From NCBI GenBank assembly GCA_029821455.1, contig JALGTI010000262.1:1-11902 (forward strand): a stretch of DNA of 11,902 nucleotides. Direction: 5' to 3'. Shown here piece after piece: positions 1-6,957 of this stretch. Made by a program: the position numbers and the translations under genes. The DNA is from Candidatus Zipacnadia bacterium. GTDB lineage: Bacteria > Armatimonadota > Zipacnadia > Zipacnadales > Zipacnadaceae. The notes under the pieces are model-generated. The model ran no database searches, had not been told where the DNA came from, and was given only the letters and a program-made list of their open reading frames with translations. Positions within the stretch are counted from its first letter, which is position 1. Each line of letters opens with the position of its first letter.

Positions 1-99
1 GTCGCCCCCCACGCGGGGGCGTGGATTGAAACTCGTCCAATGACAGATGAAGGCACGAAGAAAGCACATCGCCTCCCACGCGATTTCGTCCGCGCAGGT
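1..99 (+). CRISPR. Leader-distal end of a type I-C-like CRISPR array (repeat, spacer, degenerate repeat)
   Basis: Positions 1-32 form one intact 32-bp repeat. It starts GTCGCCCCC, has a GC-rich stem (CGCCCCC pairing with GGGGGCG around CACG) and ends ATTGAAAC. This length, stem and 3' handle are typical of subtype I-C repeats read in the direction of transcription. A 35-bp spacer follows (33-67). At 68-99 lies a decayed copy: its first 22 positions match the repeat at 16 sites, and the ATTGAAAC end is lost. A degenerate repeat is normally the last one, so the leader and older part of the array, and any cas genes, lie to the left of the window. Only one full repeat is visible, so the array call rests on matching a known repeat type rather than on periodicity. 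Confidence 0.85.
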
Positions 100-205
100 A
101 TGTCACTAGACTTGAGATGCGAAGGAACTTAATGCCAATTCAGCGAATACTCCAAGCAGCAACCACCCATATTCCGGGTTCGTGATGAAGCGAGGATGTG
201 TCCCG

Positions 206-3200
206 ATGCGTGTTCGGAGTGTGTGCACTATGCTAATATACGCGTTGCCGCTGCTGTCAGTATGCCCCGCTTTTGCCGCTGCCGTGACCGCAGATGGCCT
301 GACCCTTGAACTGGACGCCGGCGTCAATGTGACCCGCCTAGCCGTTGGTGGAACTGAACTAAATGTGGTGCCAGAGCCTCTGGTGACGCTATGCGATGTG
401 GAGCAGGGGCAATTCATTGCTCCTGCCGTCACGGGCGGCAGCCTTGATCAGGGCTTGGTCCTGGACTTCGCAGAGGCAAATGCGACAGCACGGTTGACAG
501 TCAAAGCAGATGATCTGGCCTTGCGGTTCTCGTGCAACCTCAAGGGTGCAGACCTACCTGCGCGGGGGATGCTGCTGCGCTTTGCCTTGCCCTTCGATGC
601 GATGGGCTGGGCCTGGCATAACGATATGCAGACTTCGGTGTCCATCAGCGAAGCGAAAACCTACGAGAATGTGCGGGCCCTACGTGCCTATGCTGACCTG
701 CCCGAATGGACTGATCAGCCGGCCCTGCGGATGGGCTACTCCAACCGCAACTTCTGCACGGTGCTGACCGGGCCGATTGGGCTGTGTCTCGCCGTTCCGA
801 TTGACCGGCCCTGCATCTTCCGCAGCGCCTATGACGCCGCCGCCAAGCGCCTGGAGATTGTGTATGACTTTGCGCTCTCGCCCGATACCCGCAGGCCAAA
901 TGAAGTGAATTTCGCCTTCGATCTGTATCCATGCGACCCCAACTGGGGCTTCCGCAGCGCCCTGGAACGTTACTACCAGATATACCCGGAGATGTTCACC
1001 AACTACGTCTCAGAACCTGGCCAGTGGATGGCATTTGGGTGGCTCCGTGATACTGACAACGTCAACGAGTTCTACTTCCGACTGCACGAGGGGCCAAGAG
1101 AGATTGAATACGACGACAAGCTAGATGTGCTGGCCGTGAGCTACTTTACCCACGCCGGTATGGGTGCGAATATTCCGGACTACGATCCGGAGGCCGACCC
1201 ACTGCCGGCCCACGAGGTGCAGGTGGAGGCGATGGAGGCGGCGTTCAAGCGGAGCTTCTACAAGGATGGGATGTTCGCCGCCACCGGGTTGCACCGGGCG
1301 GATGGGAAGCTGGATGTGCGGAAGTGGCGGGTCTATTCGCACCTGATCGCGCAGTTCAATCCAGACCCTGAGTTGCCGGTTGGGGAAGTGTATATGCAGC
1401 GGGCCAAAGCAGTGGCGGAGAAATACCGGCAAAACCCCGGTGTGGGACTGGATGGCTACTACTACGACGGACTGACCTCGGGCATAAGCTACCGCACCGA
1501 CCATTTCAAGACCGCAGACTCCCCGTGCCTGTGGGACCCGGTGGCCAAGCAGCCATTCCTGAACAACTTCTTCTCGGCGTGCGAGTTTGCCAGGGGCATT
1601 GCGGAGACATTACGGCCCGCGGGCATGGTCACTATGATGAACGGCGCTTTGGGGGCCAGCTTCTATGTTGCTCCGTGGCTGGACTTCTTCGGCGCCGAGA
1701 CCGGTCTGCGCATTCCCCGCGAGGCGTTCAACTACATCCGCACCATCACCTATCAAAAACCTTTCTGCACACTGCTGAAGGGCAACTACGAGCAGGGCAT
1801 CGGGCGGGCACAGATGGAACTGTATATGAAGCGCTGCCTGGCCTACGGCGTGATGCCCGGCTTTTTCGACTGGCCGCCCAGCGGGCTGGGGCCAGGGGGC
1901 AAGTACTGGTACCACCCCCGCTACTATGAGCGCGACCGTGACCTGTTCCGCAAGTACCAGCCCTTGTGCCGCGCCCTGGCTATGGCCGGCTGGGAGCCGG
2001 TCACCTATGCCCGTAGTTCCTCCCCCGACGTATTCGTGGAACGCTACGGCCCCGCGCCCGACGATGTTCTGTGGCTAACGCTACTCAATGAAGATAGCAA
2101 GCCGCACGCAACCACCCTGACCGTGGACACAAATGCCCTGGCGCTGGAGGCGGCTGCTTTCAAGGCCGTAGATGTGCTGACCGGCATGCCAGTTGAGCTG
2201 AACAATGAGGGCGGGATGCTTACCGCGCATCTTGAGATGCCCAGCGATGGGGTGATGGCGATCCAGTTGGCCGAGCCTACGGCAGCAGCACGCTGGCGTG
2301 TGCACCAGAGCCTCGAAACGCTCGACCGTGGCGTCCTGATGAGAAAGGTGGACGAGGCCAAGCCGCCGATTCTGGTGCACTGGTTCCCCCGCGAAGAGAT
2401 CTACTCGCGACAGATTGACGGCAGTGAGGTGAGCCTGGTACTGACGGGCGATGGCGAGCACGAACAGCGTGCTGAGCAGTGGGCGATGCTCTTCCAATCC
2501 AAGCCGCAGGAGGTCACGCTGCGGGTCCGGGGCAGCGGCGAGGAGCTGGCCGGAGATGAGGGCACCATCGGCGTGCGCTGCACGCTTGCCTGGGTAACGG
2601 CGTCATACACCCATTACGAGAACCTCTTCTTCGACTTGCCCGAAGGGACCTGGGACTGGCAGGACTTCGAGTTCACCATCAATTCCGAACACCCGTTGCG
2701 TGCGATTCAAATCGCACCCCTGGTGGCAAAGGGCGCCACGGGCACGCTGCGGCTAGCCAGGCTGTCGCTGTCAGATGCCAGACGGGACGAGTATGTCATT
2801 GATCGGGAGTTCACTGAATGGTACGAGCCGGTGCCGCACCACATGCGCGACCAGCTCAACGAGGACTGCGCAGAGCTACGCGGGCTGCTTGAAACGGCTC
2901 AGGAGGCCGTCAGCGACCTATCAGCCGACGCTACCCAGGAGCACATTTTTAATGTATTTGATAAATGCACTGAACTGCGCGGGTTCATCGCACAGGAAGG
3001 CGCCGAGAATGGCTGCCGGCGGATTCTGCGCGACCTGGAGACCATCGAGGCGCACCTGGGGATGGTTGCCCTGGGCGTCTTTGACATCGAACCACCCGCC
3101 ATCACGGGCCCACATCAGGCAGTCCCCGGCGAGACAGTGAAGCTATCGTTTCCACCGCCCAGATTGCGCGACGTGCGCACCAGGACGGAACTGCGCTGCG

Positions 3201-3829
3201 ATGATGCGACTGTAACACCAACACCCAACGGCGGTGCGGTCAAGGTGCCCAGTGACACGCCAATCGGCACCGCTCTGGACATCACCGGCCTGCTGGCTCT
3301 GGGGCCACCGGGCCGGCAGGTAGTGCTGAAGGCCTCCCACACAATTGATGTTGTTGCGCCCATTGAAATAGAGCTTCAGAGCCAGGGAATGGATATGCAG
3401 GCGGGAAGCTGCCGGGTCCGTATCAGTCTGCGGAACAATCGCGCGCGGCCCCTCACCGCCCGCCTGGACTTCGAGACGCCTACAGGCTGGCAGATTCAAG
3501 CCCCCGAGAGCCTCCGCATAGCAGCCCATTCCCAGGCCTCGGCTGAGGCTGAGGCTTCGGCTGTAAGCAGCCGACATTCCGCGTGGGCGCAGATAGTCCT
3601 GCTATACATACCCCCGGAGGCGAGCTTGCTCAAAAACCCGAGCTTCGAGGACGAGGCCAACGGATGGAGCATCAGGGCCGGGAACTGGGCCATCGAGACC
3701 ACCGAGGCCCGCGGCGGCAAGGCTTGCCTGCGTGTGGAGAACGCCGGCGTAACCGACAGCGATGTCGTTCAGTCCGTCACGCTCAATCAGCAGTCACCAT
3801 GTCCATGCGTGCCTCGTCGAAAGCAGTGA
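206..3829 (+). CDS. Secreted multidomain glycosidase-like protein (main part; C-terminus lost by frameshift)
   Basis: This predicted exported protein of about 1207 aa is probably a glycan-active enzyme. The ATG at 206 is chosen over GTG 182/ATG 185 because GAGGA (192-196) lies 9 nt upstream and the product then starts with a clean signal peptide (basic MRVR, hydrophobic stretch, cleavage near AFAAA). Residues about 30-650 look like a beta-sandwich followed by a TIM-barrel glycosidase fold, with acidic candidates in GLDGYYYDGL (about 413-422) and DFFGAE (about 493-498). A jelly-roll-like module (about 695-855), a helical stretch (about 865-960), an Ig/NEW3-like module (about 1048-1125) and the start of a CBM4/9-like domain (KNPSFEDEANGW, about 1142) follow. 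The frame ends abnormally inside that last domain, and the remainder lies in another frame at 3793-4515. I cannot assign a GH family or substrate. It lies upstream of a sugar oxidoreductase on the same strand, which suggests glycan degradation. Confidence 0.8.
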   Translation: MRVRSVCTMLIYALPLLSVCPAFAAAVTADGLTLELDAGVNVTRLAVGGTELNVVPEPLVTLCDVEQGQFIAPAVTGGSLDQGLVLDFAEANATARLTVKADDLALRFSCNLKGADLPARGMLLRFALPFDAMGWAWHNDMQTSVSISEAKTYENVRALRAYADLPEWTDQPALRMGYSNRNFCTVLTGPIGLCLAVPIDRPCIFRSAYDAAAKRLEIVYDFALSPDTRRPNEVNFAFDLYPCDPNWGFRSALERYYQIYPEMFTNYVSEPGQWMAFGWLRDTDNVNEFYFRLHEGPREIEYDDKLDVLAVSYFTHAGMGANIPDYDPEADPLPAHEVQVEAMEAAFKRSFYKDGMFAATGLHRADGKLDVRKWRVYSHLIAQFNPDPELPVGEVYMQRAKAVAEKYRQNPGVGLDGYYYDGLTSGISYRTDHFKTADSPCLWDPVAKQPFLNNFFSACEFARGIAETLRPAGMVTMMNGALGASFYVAPWLDFFGAETGLRIPREAFNYIRTITYQKPFCTLLKGNYEQGIGRAQMELYMKRCLAYGVMPGFFDWPPSGLGPGGKYWYHPRYYERDRDLFRKYQPLCRALAMAGWEPVTYARSSSPDVFVERYGPAPDDVLWLTLLNEDSKPHATTLTVDTNALALEAAAFKAVDVLTGMPVELNNEGGMLTAHLEMPSDGVMAIQLAEPTAAARWRVHQSLETLDRGVLMRKVDEAKPPILVHWFPREEIYSRQIDGSEVSLVLTGDGEHEQRAEQWAMLFQSKPQEVTLRVRGSGEELAGDEGTIGVRCTLAWVTASYTHYENLFFDLPEGTWDWQDFEFTINSEHPLRAIQIAPLVAKGATGTLRLARLSLSDARRDEYVIDREFTEWYEPVPHHMRDQLNEDCAELRGLLETAQEAVSDLSADATQEHIFNVFDKCTELRGFIAQEGAENGCRRILRDLETIEAHLGMVALGVFDIEPPAITGPHQAVPGETVKLSFPPPRLRDVRTRTELRCDDATVTPTPNGGAVKVPSDTPIGTALDITGLLALGPPGRQVVLKASHTIDVVAPIEIELQSQGMDMQAGSCRVRISLRNNRARPLTARLDFETPTGWQIQAPESLRIAAHSQASAEAEASAVSSRHSAWAQIVLLYIPPEASLLKNPSFEDEANGWSIRAGNWAIETTEARGGKACLRVENAGVTDSDVVQSVTLNQQSPCPCVPRRKQ

Positions 3830-4515
3830 ATGTGAGCGGCAGCCCCAGCAGTAAGTATTCGCTCTATGTGGACATCTACTACATGGACGGCACACCGCTG
3901 TACGGACAGACCTTCAATTTCCAGACCGGCACGACCGACTGGCAGTCGGGAGAACTCAACATCGAGCCACGGAAGCCGATCCGCAATGTCAATGTATACC
4001 TGTTGCTGCGGGGTAAGAGCGGTGTGGTGTATTGGGATGATGTCGCCCTGATGGAAGACCCCCGCCACAAGGGCAACCTCGCCACTCAGGCAGCGATCAC
4101 GGTGGACAGCAGCTACTCCGGCTATGATCCCAGCCCCATCAATGACGGGATCACCCAGATCGAAGGTCTGCACTGGACGCAGGAAGCGTGGGCCTCGGCG
4201 GAAAATGATGAAGACCATTTCATTGAATTCGAGTTCGACCGACCGCAGACTCTAGCCAAGGTCATAATCTACTGGTCTCTGGATGCCGGCATTCCAAAGA
4301 CCTCGCAGCAGGTGGAGTTCCAAATTGCCGAAGATGACGGCTGGAAGACGGTGGCAATAACTGAATCCGAGGGCCGTCTACCCCGGACGGAGCTGCGGTT
4401 TGAGCAACCGGTAACCGCTGACCGCTTCCGTATCCTCCAACCGGCGATGCAGGGGCCGCAGGAGCGGCCGGGGCTGATGTGGATTCGGGAAGTTGAGCTT
4501 TTCCCGCCCCGGTAA
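3793..4515 (+). pseudogene. Out-of-frame C-terminal part of the glycosidase-like protein: rest of CBM plus F5/8 type C domain
   Basis: This segment is read in the -1 frame relative to the main ORF and continues its interrupted binding domain (VTMSMRASSKAV, then SLYVDIYYMDG, ending GVVYWDDVALMEDP). From about 4076 it encodes an F5/8 type C (discoidin/CBM32-like) module: NLATQAAITVDSSYSGYDPS, a HFIEFEFDRPQTLAKVIIYW core and a MWIREVELF end. Adding one base at 3792/3793 (CAGCAG-TCACC to CAGCAGGTCACC) would join the frames as LNQQVTMSM and give a protein of about 1436 aa. An ATG at 3799 exists but has no Shine-Dalgarno site, so independent translation is unlikely. Binding modules of this kind usually anchor secreted enzymes to polysaccharide. 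Whether the lesion is real or a base-calling error cannot be told from the sequence. Confidence 0.8.
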
Positions 4516-4689
4516 GCGCCGGCATAGAGGTCGAGCTGCCAGCTTTCTAAAAACCCGGCCCTATGAGGCCGCTTTCTGCCTGCAAGGAAAGCGTTACAGG
4601 CCCTATGCGGATGCGCAGACGCTTTTTCTCTATGTTGACATCTATTCTCCTGCCGCGTAACATCTCCACAGTTGTGCTGTCCTTGTATT
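4516..4689. other. Intergenic gap with weak stem-loops
   Basis: No gene is seen here. A 5-bp stem (CGGCC 4556-4560, GGCCG 4567-4571, loop CTATGA) followed by a short pyrimidine run could end transcription of the glycosidase gene. A second 5-bp stem (GCCTG 4578-4582 with CAGGC 4597-4601) lies just after it. The 9-mer GGCCCTATG occurs twice (4557-4565 and 4599-4607). None has the stable stem plus T-tract of a convincing intrinsic terminator. A promoter for the downstream oxidoreductase may lie in the AT-richer stretch around 4620-4690, but I cannot fix its boxes. Confidence 0.35.
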
Positions 4690-4696
4690 AGGAGGG
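4690..4696 (+). promoter_or_regulatory. Shine-Dalgarno site for the Gfo/Idh/MocA gene
   Basis: AGGAGGG ends 8 nt before ATG 4705. This decides that start over the upstream in-frame codon at 4672, though GTG 4702, 5 nt downstream of the site, stays possible. Confidence 0.8.
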
Positions 4697-4704
4697 ATTC
4701 AGTG

Positions 4705-5706
4705 ATGGAGCAATTGGGCGCTGCCGTTATCGGAATGGGAATGATGGGGGAGCGGCATGCGCGCGTGTGGGATGAGTTGCCCTACACGCGCCTGATTAGC
4801 GTGTATGACACCAGGCCCGAGCGAACCGATGAGTATGCGCAGCGATTTGGCTGCCTGGGAGCCGACAGTCTCGAAGCGGCCCTCGCAGCGCCAGGCGTGG
4901 ACCTGGTGAGCATCTGCACTGACGACCAGACACATCTGGAACCGTGCCTGGCTGCGGCAGCCACCGGCAAGCATATCCTGCTGGAAAAGCCGCTGGCCAC
5001 CACCCCACAGGAAGCGCGCCAGATAGTGGCTGCCGCCGCGGAGGCGCCCGTCAAGCTGATGGTGGGGCACGTGGTGCGCTTCGGCCCGCGCTACCAGGCC
5101 GCCAGGCAAGCCATCGAGGCCGGCGAGGTCGGCGATGTGGTGTACGCCTATGCGCGCAGGTTCAACGTGGCGGCCTCGGGCTGGCGCATCGGCCCCCGTG
5201 CTTCGGTAACATTCTTCCTGGGCATCCACGACATTGACATACTCCAGTGGCTGACGGGCAGCAGGATCGTCCGCGTGCATGCCGAAGGCTGCAGCAAGGT
5301 GCTGCGCGACATCGGGGTGGACGATACCATTGTGTCAGTGCTCAAGTTCGACAACGGCGCGGCCGGAGTGCTGGAGACGCTATGGGTCGCCCCGGCTGGT
5401 GCCGCTAACACGCTGGACGCACGGCTGGATATCGTTGGAACCCAGGGGCGGGTGCAGGTGCGCGTCGGAGGCGAGGAGATGTCGCTGGATACCCATCAGC
5501 GCAGCAACCGGGCTGATGTGACCTACGGGATCACCATAAACGACCAGATGTGCAATGCCCTCAGGACCCAGCTTGAGCACTTCGCGCAGTGTGTGCTCAA
5601 TGATACAAAGCCGCTGGTCAGTAACGAGGACGCGATTGCGGCCGTGGATGTGGCCTGGGCGATTGATGAGAGCCTGAGGAGAGGGGAGACGGTGGAAGTA
5701 CTATGA
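4705..5706 (+). CDS. Gfo/Idh/MocA-family NAD(P)-dependent sugar oxidoreductase
   Basis: A cytoplasmic oxidoreductase of 333 aa, the normal length for the family. The N-terminal Rossmann fold carries GMGMMG (residues 10-15) for NAD(P) binding. The family EKP signature is at 94-96 (HILLEKPLATT), and the C-terminal alpha/beta substrate domain holds GIHDIDIL (173-180), whose H175 and D178 match the usual catalytic GxHxxD pattern. Members oxidise or reduce sugars, inositols and nucleotide sugars; the substrate here cannot be read from the sequence. The start is set by a strong Shine-Dalgarno site at 4690-4696. The gene follows the secreted glycosidase-like gene on the same strand, so it may process a released sugar (inference). 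Its stop codon lies 2 nt from the first 85-bp hairpin repeat, which may act as its terminator. Confidence 0.93.
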   Translation: MEQLGAAVIGMGMMGERHARVWDELPYTRLISVYDTRPERTDEYAQRFGCLGADSLEAALAAPGVDLVSICTDDQTHLEPCLAAAATGKHILLEKPLATTPQEARQIVAAAAEAPVKLMVGHVVRFGPRYQAARQAIEAGEVGDVVYAYARRFNVAASGWRIGPRASVTFFLGIHDIDILQWLTGSRIVRVHAEGCSKVLRDIGVDDTIVSVLKFDNGAAGVLETLWVAPAGAANTLDARLDIVGTQGRVQVRVGGEEMSLDTHQRSNRADVTYGITINDQMCNALRTQLEHFAQCVLNDTKPLVSNEDAIAAVDVAWAIDESLRRGETVEVL

Positions 5707-5708
5707 AT

Positions 5709-5793
5709 GGAGGGGCTGAATGCGACGCATCCAGCCCGCCGTCTTACTCATGGGCCGGATGGGGCCCCTACCCCATACGGCCCCTCCAGTTAT
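5709..5793 (+). repeat. Two-hairpin REP-like repeat, copy 1
   Basis: This 85-bp repeat is identical to 6331-6415 except at 5726 (C here, A at 6348). Hairpin A (5713-5737) pairs GGGCTG with CAGCCC and ATGC with GCAT around the loop GAC. Hairpin B (5752-5783) pairs GGGCCG with CGGCCC and ATGGGG with CCCCAT around CCCCTA. The outer ends GGAGGGGC (5709-5716) and GCCCCTCC (5780-5787) are also complementary, so the whole unit can fold on either strand. It sits immediately downstream of both the oxidoreductase (+) and the RAYT gene (-), where it could terminate both transcripts. Its right end provides the RAYT TAA stop (5790-5792). Confidence 0.92.
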
Positions 5794-6302
5794 TGCACAT
5801 TCGGATCCATCCCGAAAGTACCCGCATGCCACTCTGACCACGAATATTGCCAGTCACGCCACGATTCACAAAGTCCACGCCGGACCGGATTCTTCAGAAC
5901 GTAATCAACCGTAGCGTCAATCTCTGTTTCGCTCCGGGCGTGTCTATCCCAATAGCTGCGCTGCCACATTCCTGGATTATGCAATGCCCTGGCGAATTCA
6001 CGTTTGGTGTAGCGCAACCACTTTTGTATGTCCCCGTCTTGGTCCATCACCGAAACGACCACATGCACATGGTCCGGCATTATACAATAGGCATGAATTC
6101 GGATCTTGTGTCGTCGGGCCATTCGTCCCATCACTTCGATCAACTGCTTGGCAACTGATTTCTGAGTAAGAACCTCGGACCATCTTGAGCAAATGGTTAC
6201 GAACACTGTCTCCCTCGGCATGCGATATGACATGGCATCAAGGCGATGCGGATGGCGGCGGTCGGGCAATGCGTCAGTATGATTTTGCGATTGCCGGCCC
6301 AT
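5790..6302 (-). CDS. REP-associated tyrosine transposase (RAYT, Y1/HUH family, IS200-like)
   Basis: This 170-aa single-strand DNA transposase-like protein has the Y1_Tnp fold. VFVTICSRW (33-41) starts the catalytic domain. CIMPDHVHVVV (73-83) holds the metal-binding HUH pair H78/H80. YVLKNPVRRGL (134-144) carries the likely nucleophile Y134 in the YxxxNPV context that is typical of RAYTs rather than of IS200 TnpA. The start is set at 6302 because AGGAG (6315-6311) lies 8 nt upstream; the frame also opens at 6323 without a good ribosome site. All key residues are present, so it looks intact. The 85-bp hairpin repeats on both sides are its probable substrates, and its stop codon lies inside copy 1. 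Confidence 0.92.
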   Translation of the reverse strand: MGRQSQNHTDALPDRRHPHRLDAMSYRMPRETVFVTICSRWSEVLTQKSVAKQLIEVMGRMARRHKIRIHAYCIMPDHVHVVVSVMDQDGDIQKWLRYTKREFARALHNPGMWQRSYWDRHARSETEIDATVDYVLKNPVRRGLCESWRDWQYSWSEWHAGTFGMDPNVQ

Positions 6303-6310
6303 ACGGAATG

Positions 6311-6315
6311 CTCCT
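6311..6315 (-). promoter_or_regulatory. Shine-Dalgarno site for the RAYT gene
   Basis: AGGAG on the minus strand ends 8 nt before ATG 6302. It supports that start over the upstream ATG at 6323, which has only a weak purine-rich lead. The site lies outside the right repeat, whose left end is at 6331. Confidence 0.65.
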
Positions 6316-6330
6316 GTCCGCATCTCTTTC

Positions 6331-6415
6331 GGAGGGGCTGAATGCGAAGCATCCAGCCCGCCGTCTTACTCATGGGCCGGATGGGGCCCCTACCCCATAC
6401 GGCCCCTCCAGTTAT
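6331..6415 (+). repeat. Two-hairpin REP-like repeat, copy 2
   Basis: Second copy of the 85-bp repeat, in the same orientation as copy 1. Hairpin A spans 6335-6359 (loop GAA instead of GAC, so the single change keeps every pair) and hairpin B spans 6374-6405. It lies between the RAYT start and the 3' end of queH, whose TAA stop (6412-6414) is inside the last five bases of the repeat (GTTAT). It could therefore terminate queH transcription. Confidence 0.92.
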
Positions 6416-6952
6416 GCTGAATCCTTCGAAAACAAACAGCCGCAGTAGGTCTGCCTGTACAGGCCCATCTGCTTGCTGAGCTGCACGCTGCGCTGGAAGC
6501 CCCCCTGTTTCTTGAAATCCTCCGCCAGGAACTGCAGGCCATGGTCGGCAGCGGCCGCCTGTCCGAGTCGGTGGATGCGGGCGGCGTCCTTATGCGGGCT
6601 GATGGTCAGGGTGGTCGTGAACTGTGGAAACCCGTGCTCAGCGGCATAGAGCGCCGTACGGACCAGGCGCATTCCGAAGCAAACCACACAGCGTGCGCCG
6701 CCTTCAGGCTCAGCCTCAAGGCCGAGGCTTGTGATACGCTCTCGCCACGCTGTATTGTCATAAGGGCCCTCAATGAGCTCCACCCCTGCAGCAGCAGCGA
6801 CTGTGCGGGCACTCTCCAGGCGCTGCATATACTCCTCGACGGGCTCGATGTTGGGGTTATACCAGGGCGTAATCGAGCGTCAGGCGCTCGATTACGGCTG
6901 TTGCGCACGGCCCACAGCACACGTGAAGCAGTAATCTAGGCCGCTCCTGCAT
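6412..6952 (-). pseudogene. queH: Epoxyqueuosine reductase QueH (DUF208), frameshifted near the N-terminus
   Basis: QueH reduces epoxyqueuosine to queuosine in tRNA anticodons using an Fe-S cluster and is an alternative to QueG. The N-terminal part, from ATG 6952, reads RLLLHVCCGPCATAVIERL with the family CCxPC motif and then stops at TAA 6857-6859. The rest continues in another frame with WYNPNIEPVEEYMQRLES, CVVCFGMRL, TISPHKD and the C-terminal YCGC. All cluster and metal cysteines are thus present but split over two frames. The longest downstream open frame with a start is 6412-6828 (138 aa), which lacks the CCGPC part. The break falls at a perfect inverted repeat (6869-6895). The gene starts 5 nt after the epimerase-like stop, so the two are probably cotranscribed. 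It may be a true pseudogene or an assembly error. Confidence 0.87.
6869..6895. repeat. Perfect 11-bp inverted repeat at the queH frameshift
   Basis: GTAATCGAGCG (6869-6879) and CGCTCGATTAC (6885-6895) are exact reverse complements around the 5-nt loop TCAGG. On the coding (minus) strand the first arm read encodes the conserved VIER segment. The second arm covers the residues after ERL, and the frame is lost at or just after that arm. It sits inside a gene, has no T-tract, and looks like a mutational product rather than a terminator. Confidence 0.85.
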
Positions 6953-6957
6953 CTCCC

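Larger units (their letters stand above)
5709..6415 (-). mobile_element. RAYT unit: REP-associated transposase gene between two direct 85-bp hairpin repeats
   Basis: This 707-bp unit has an 85-bp repeat at each end in the same orientation, with the transposase gene on the minus strand between them. It fills the space between two convergent genes: it starts 2 nt after the oxidoreductase stop and its right end carries the queH stop. The layout matches REP/RAYT systems, in which a single-copy, domesticated IS200-like transposase sits beside the palindromic repeats it is thought to move. Repeat identity is 84/85, so duplication was recent or conversion has kept the copies alike. The exact element ends and any target preference are inferred. 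Confidence 0.8.

Noticed and set aside
3143..3577. Minus-strand open frame of 144 codons inside the large secreted gene
   Set aside because: This is a typical GC-rich antisense shadow of a well-supported coding region, with low-complexity composition.
3583..3792. Upstream part of the open frame that carries the C-terminal domains
   Set aside because: Before 3793 this frame gives arginine-rich, repeat-like nonsense, while the overlapping frame encodes the CBM start. It is a shadow, so the real coding part begins at the frameshift.
3770..3800. Programmed ribosomal frameshift at the glycosidase break
   Set aside because: No X XXY YYZ slippery site or clear downstream pseudoknot is seen around AATCAGCAGTCACC. 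A one-base loss explains the data more simply.
4557..4607. Nine-base direct repeat GGCCCTATG in the intergenic gap
   Set aside because: It is short, occurs twice only, and has no association with a promoter or a third copy. Chance is a sufficient explanation.
5707..5904. Short plus-strand frames starting in the 85-bp repeat
   Set aside because: They translate the hairpins and the reverse strand of the transposase. A similar frame starts in copy 2 (about 6185-6448), as expected from a repeat rather than a gene.
5847..6158. Plus-strand open frame of 103 codons opposite the transposase
   Set aside because: It lies antisense to the RAYT gene, whose HUH and YxxxNPV motifs are clear. It has no ribosome site and no recognisable domain.
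5709..6415. The two 85-bp repeats as a CRISPR-like pair or att sites
   Set aside because: The repeats are too long and strongly palindromic, 622 bp apart, and bracket a RAYT gene. A REP-type reading explains all of this.
6606..6920. Minus-strand frame of 104 codons overlapping queH
   Set aside because: Its translation is Arg/Ser-rich and matches none of the queH motifs, which are found in the two other frames. It is not the missing N-terminus.
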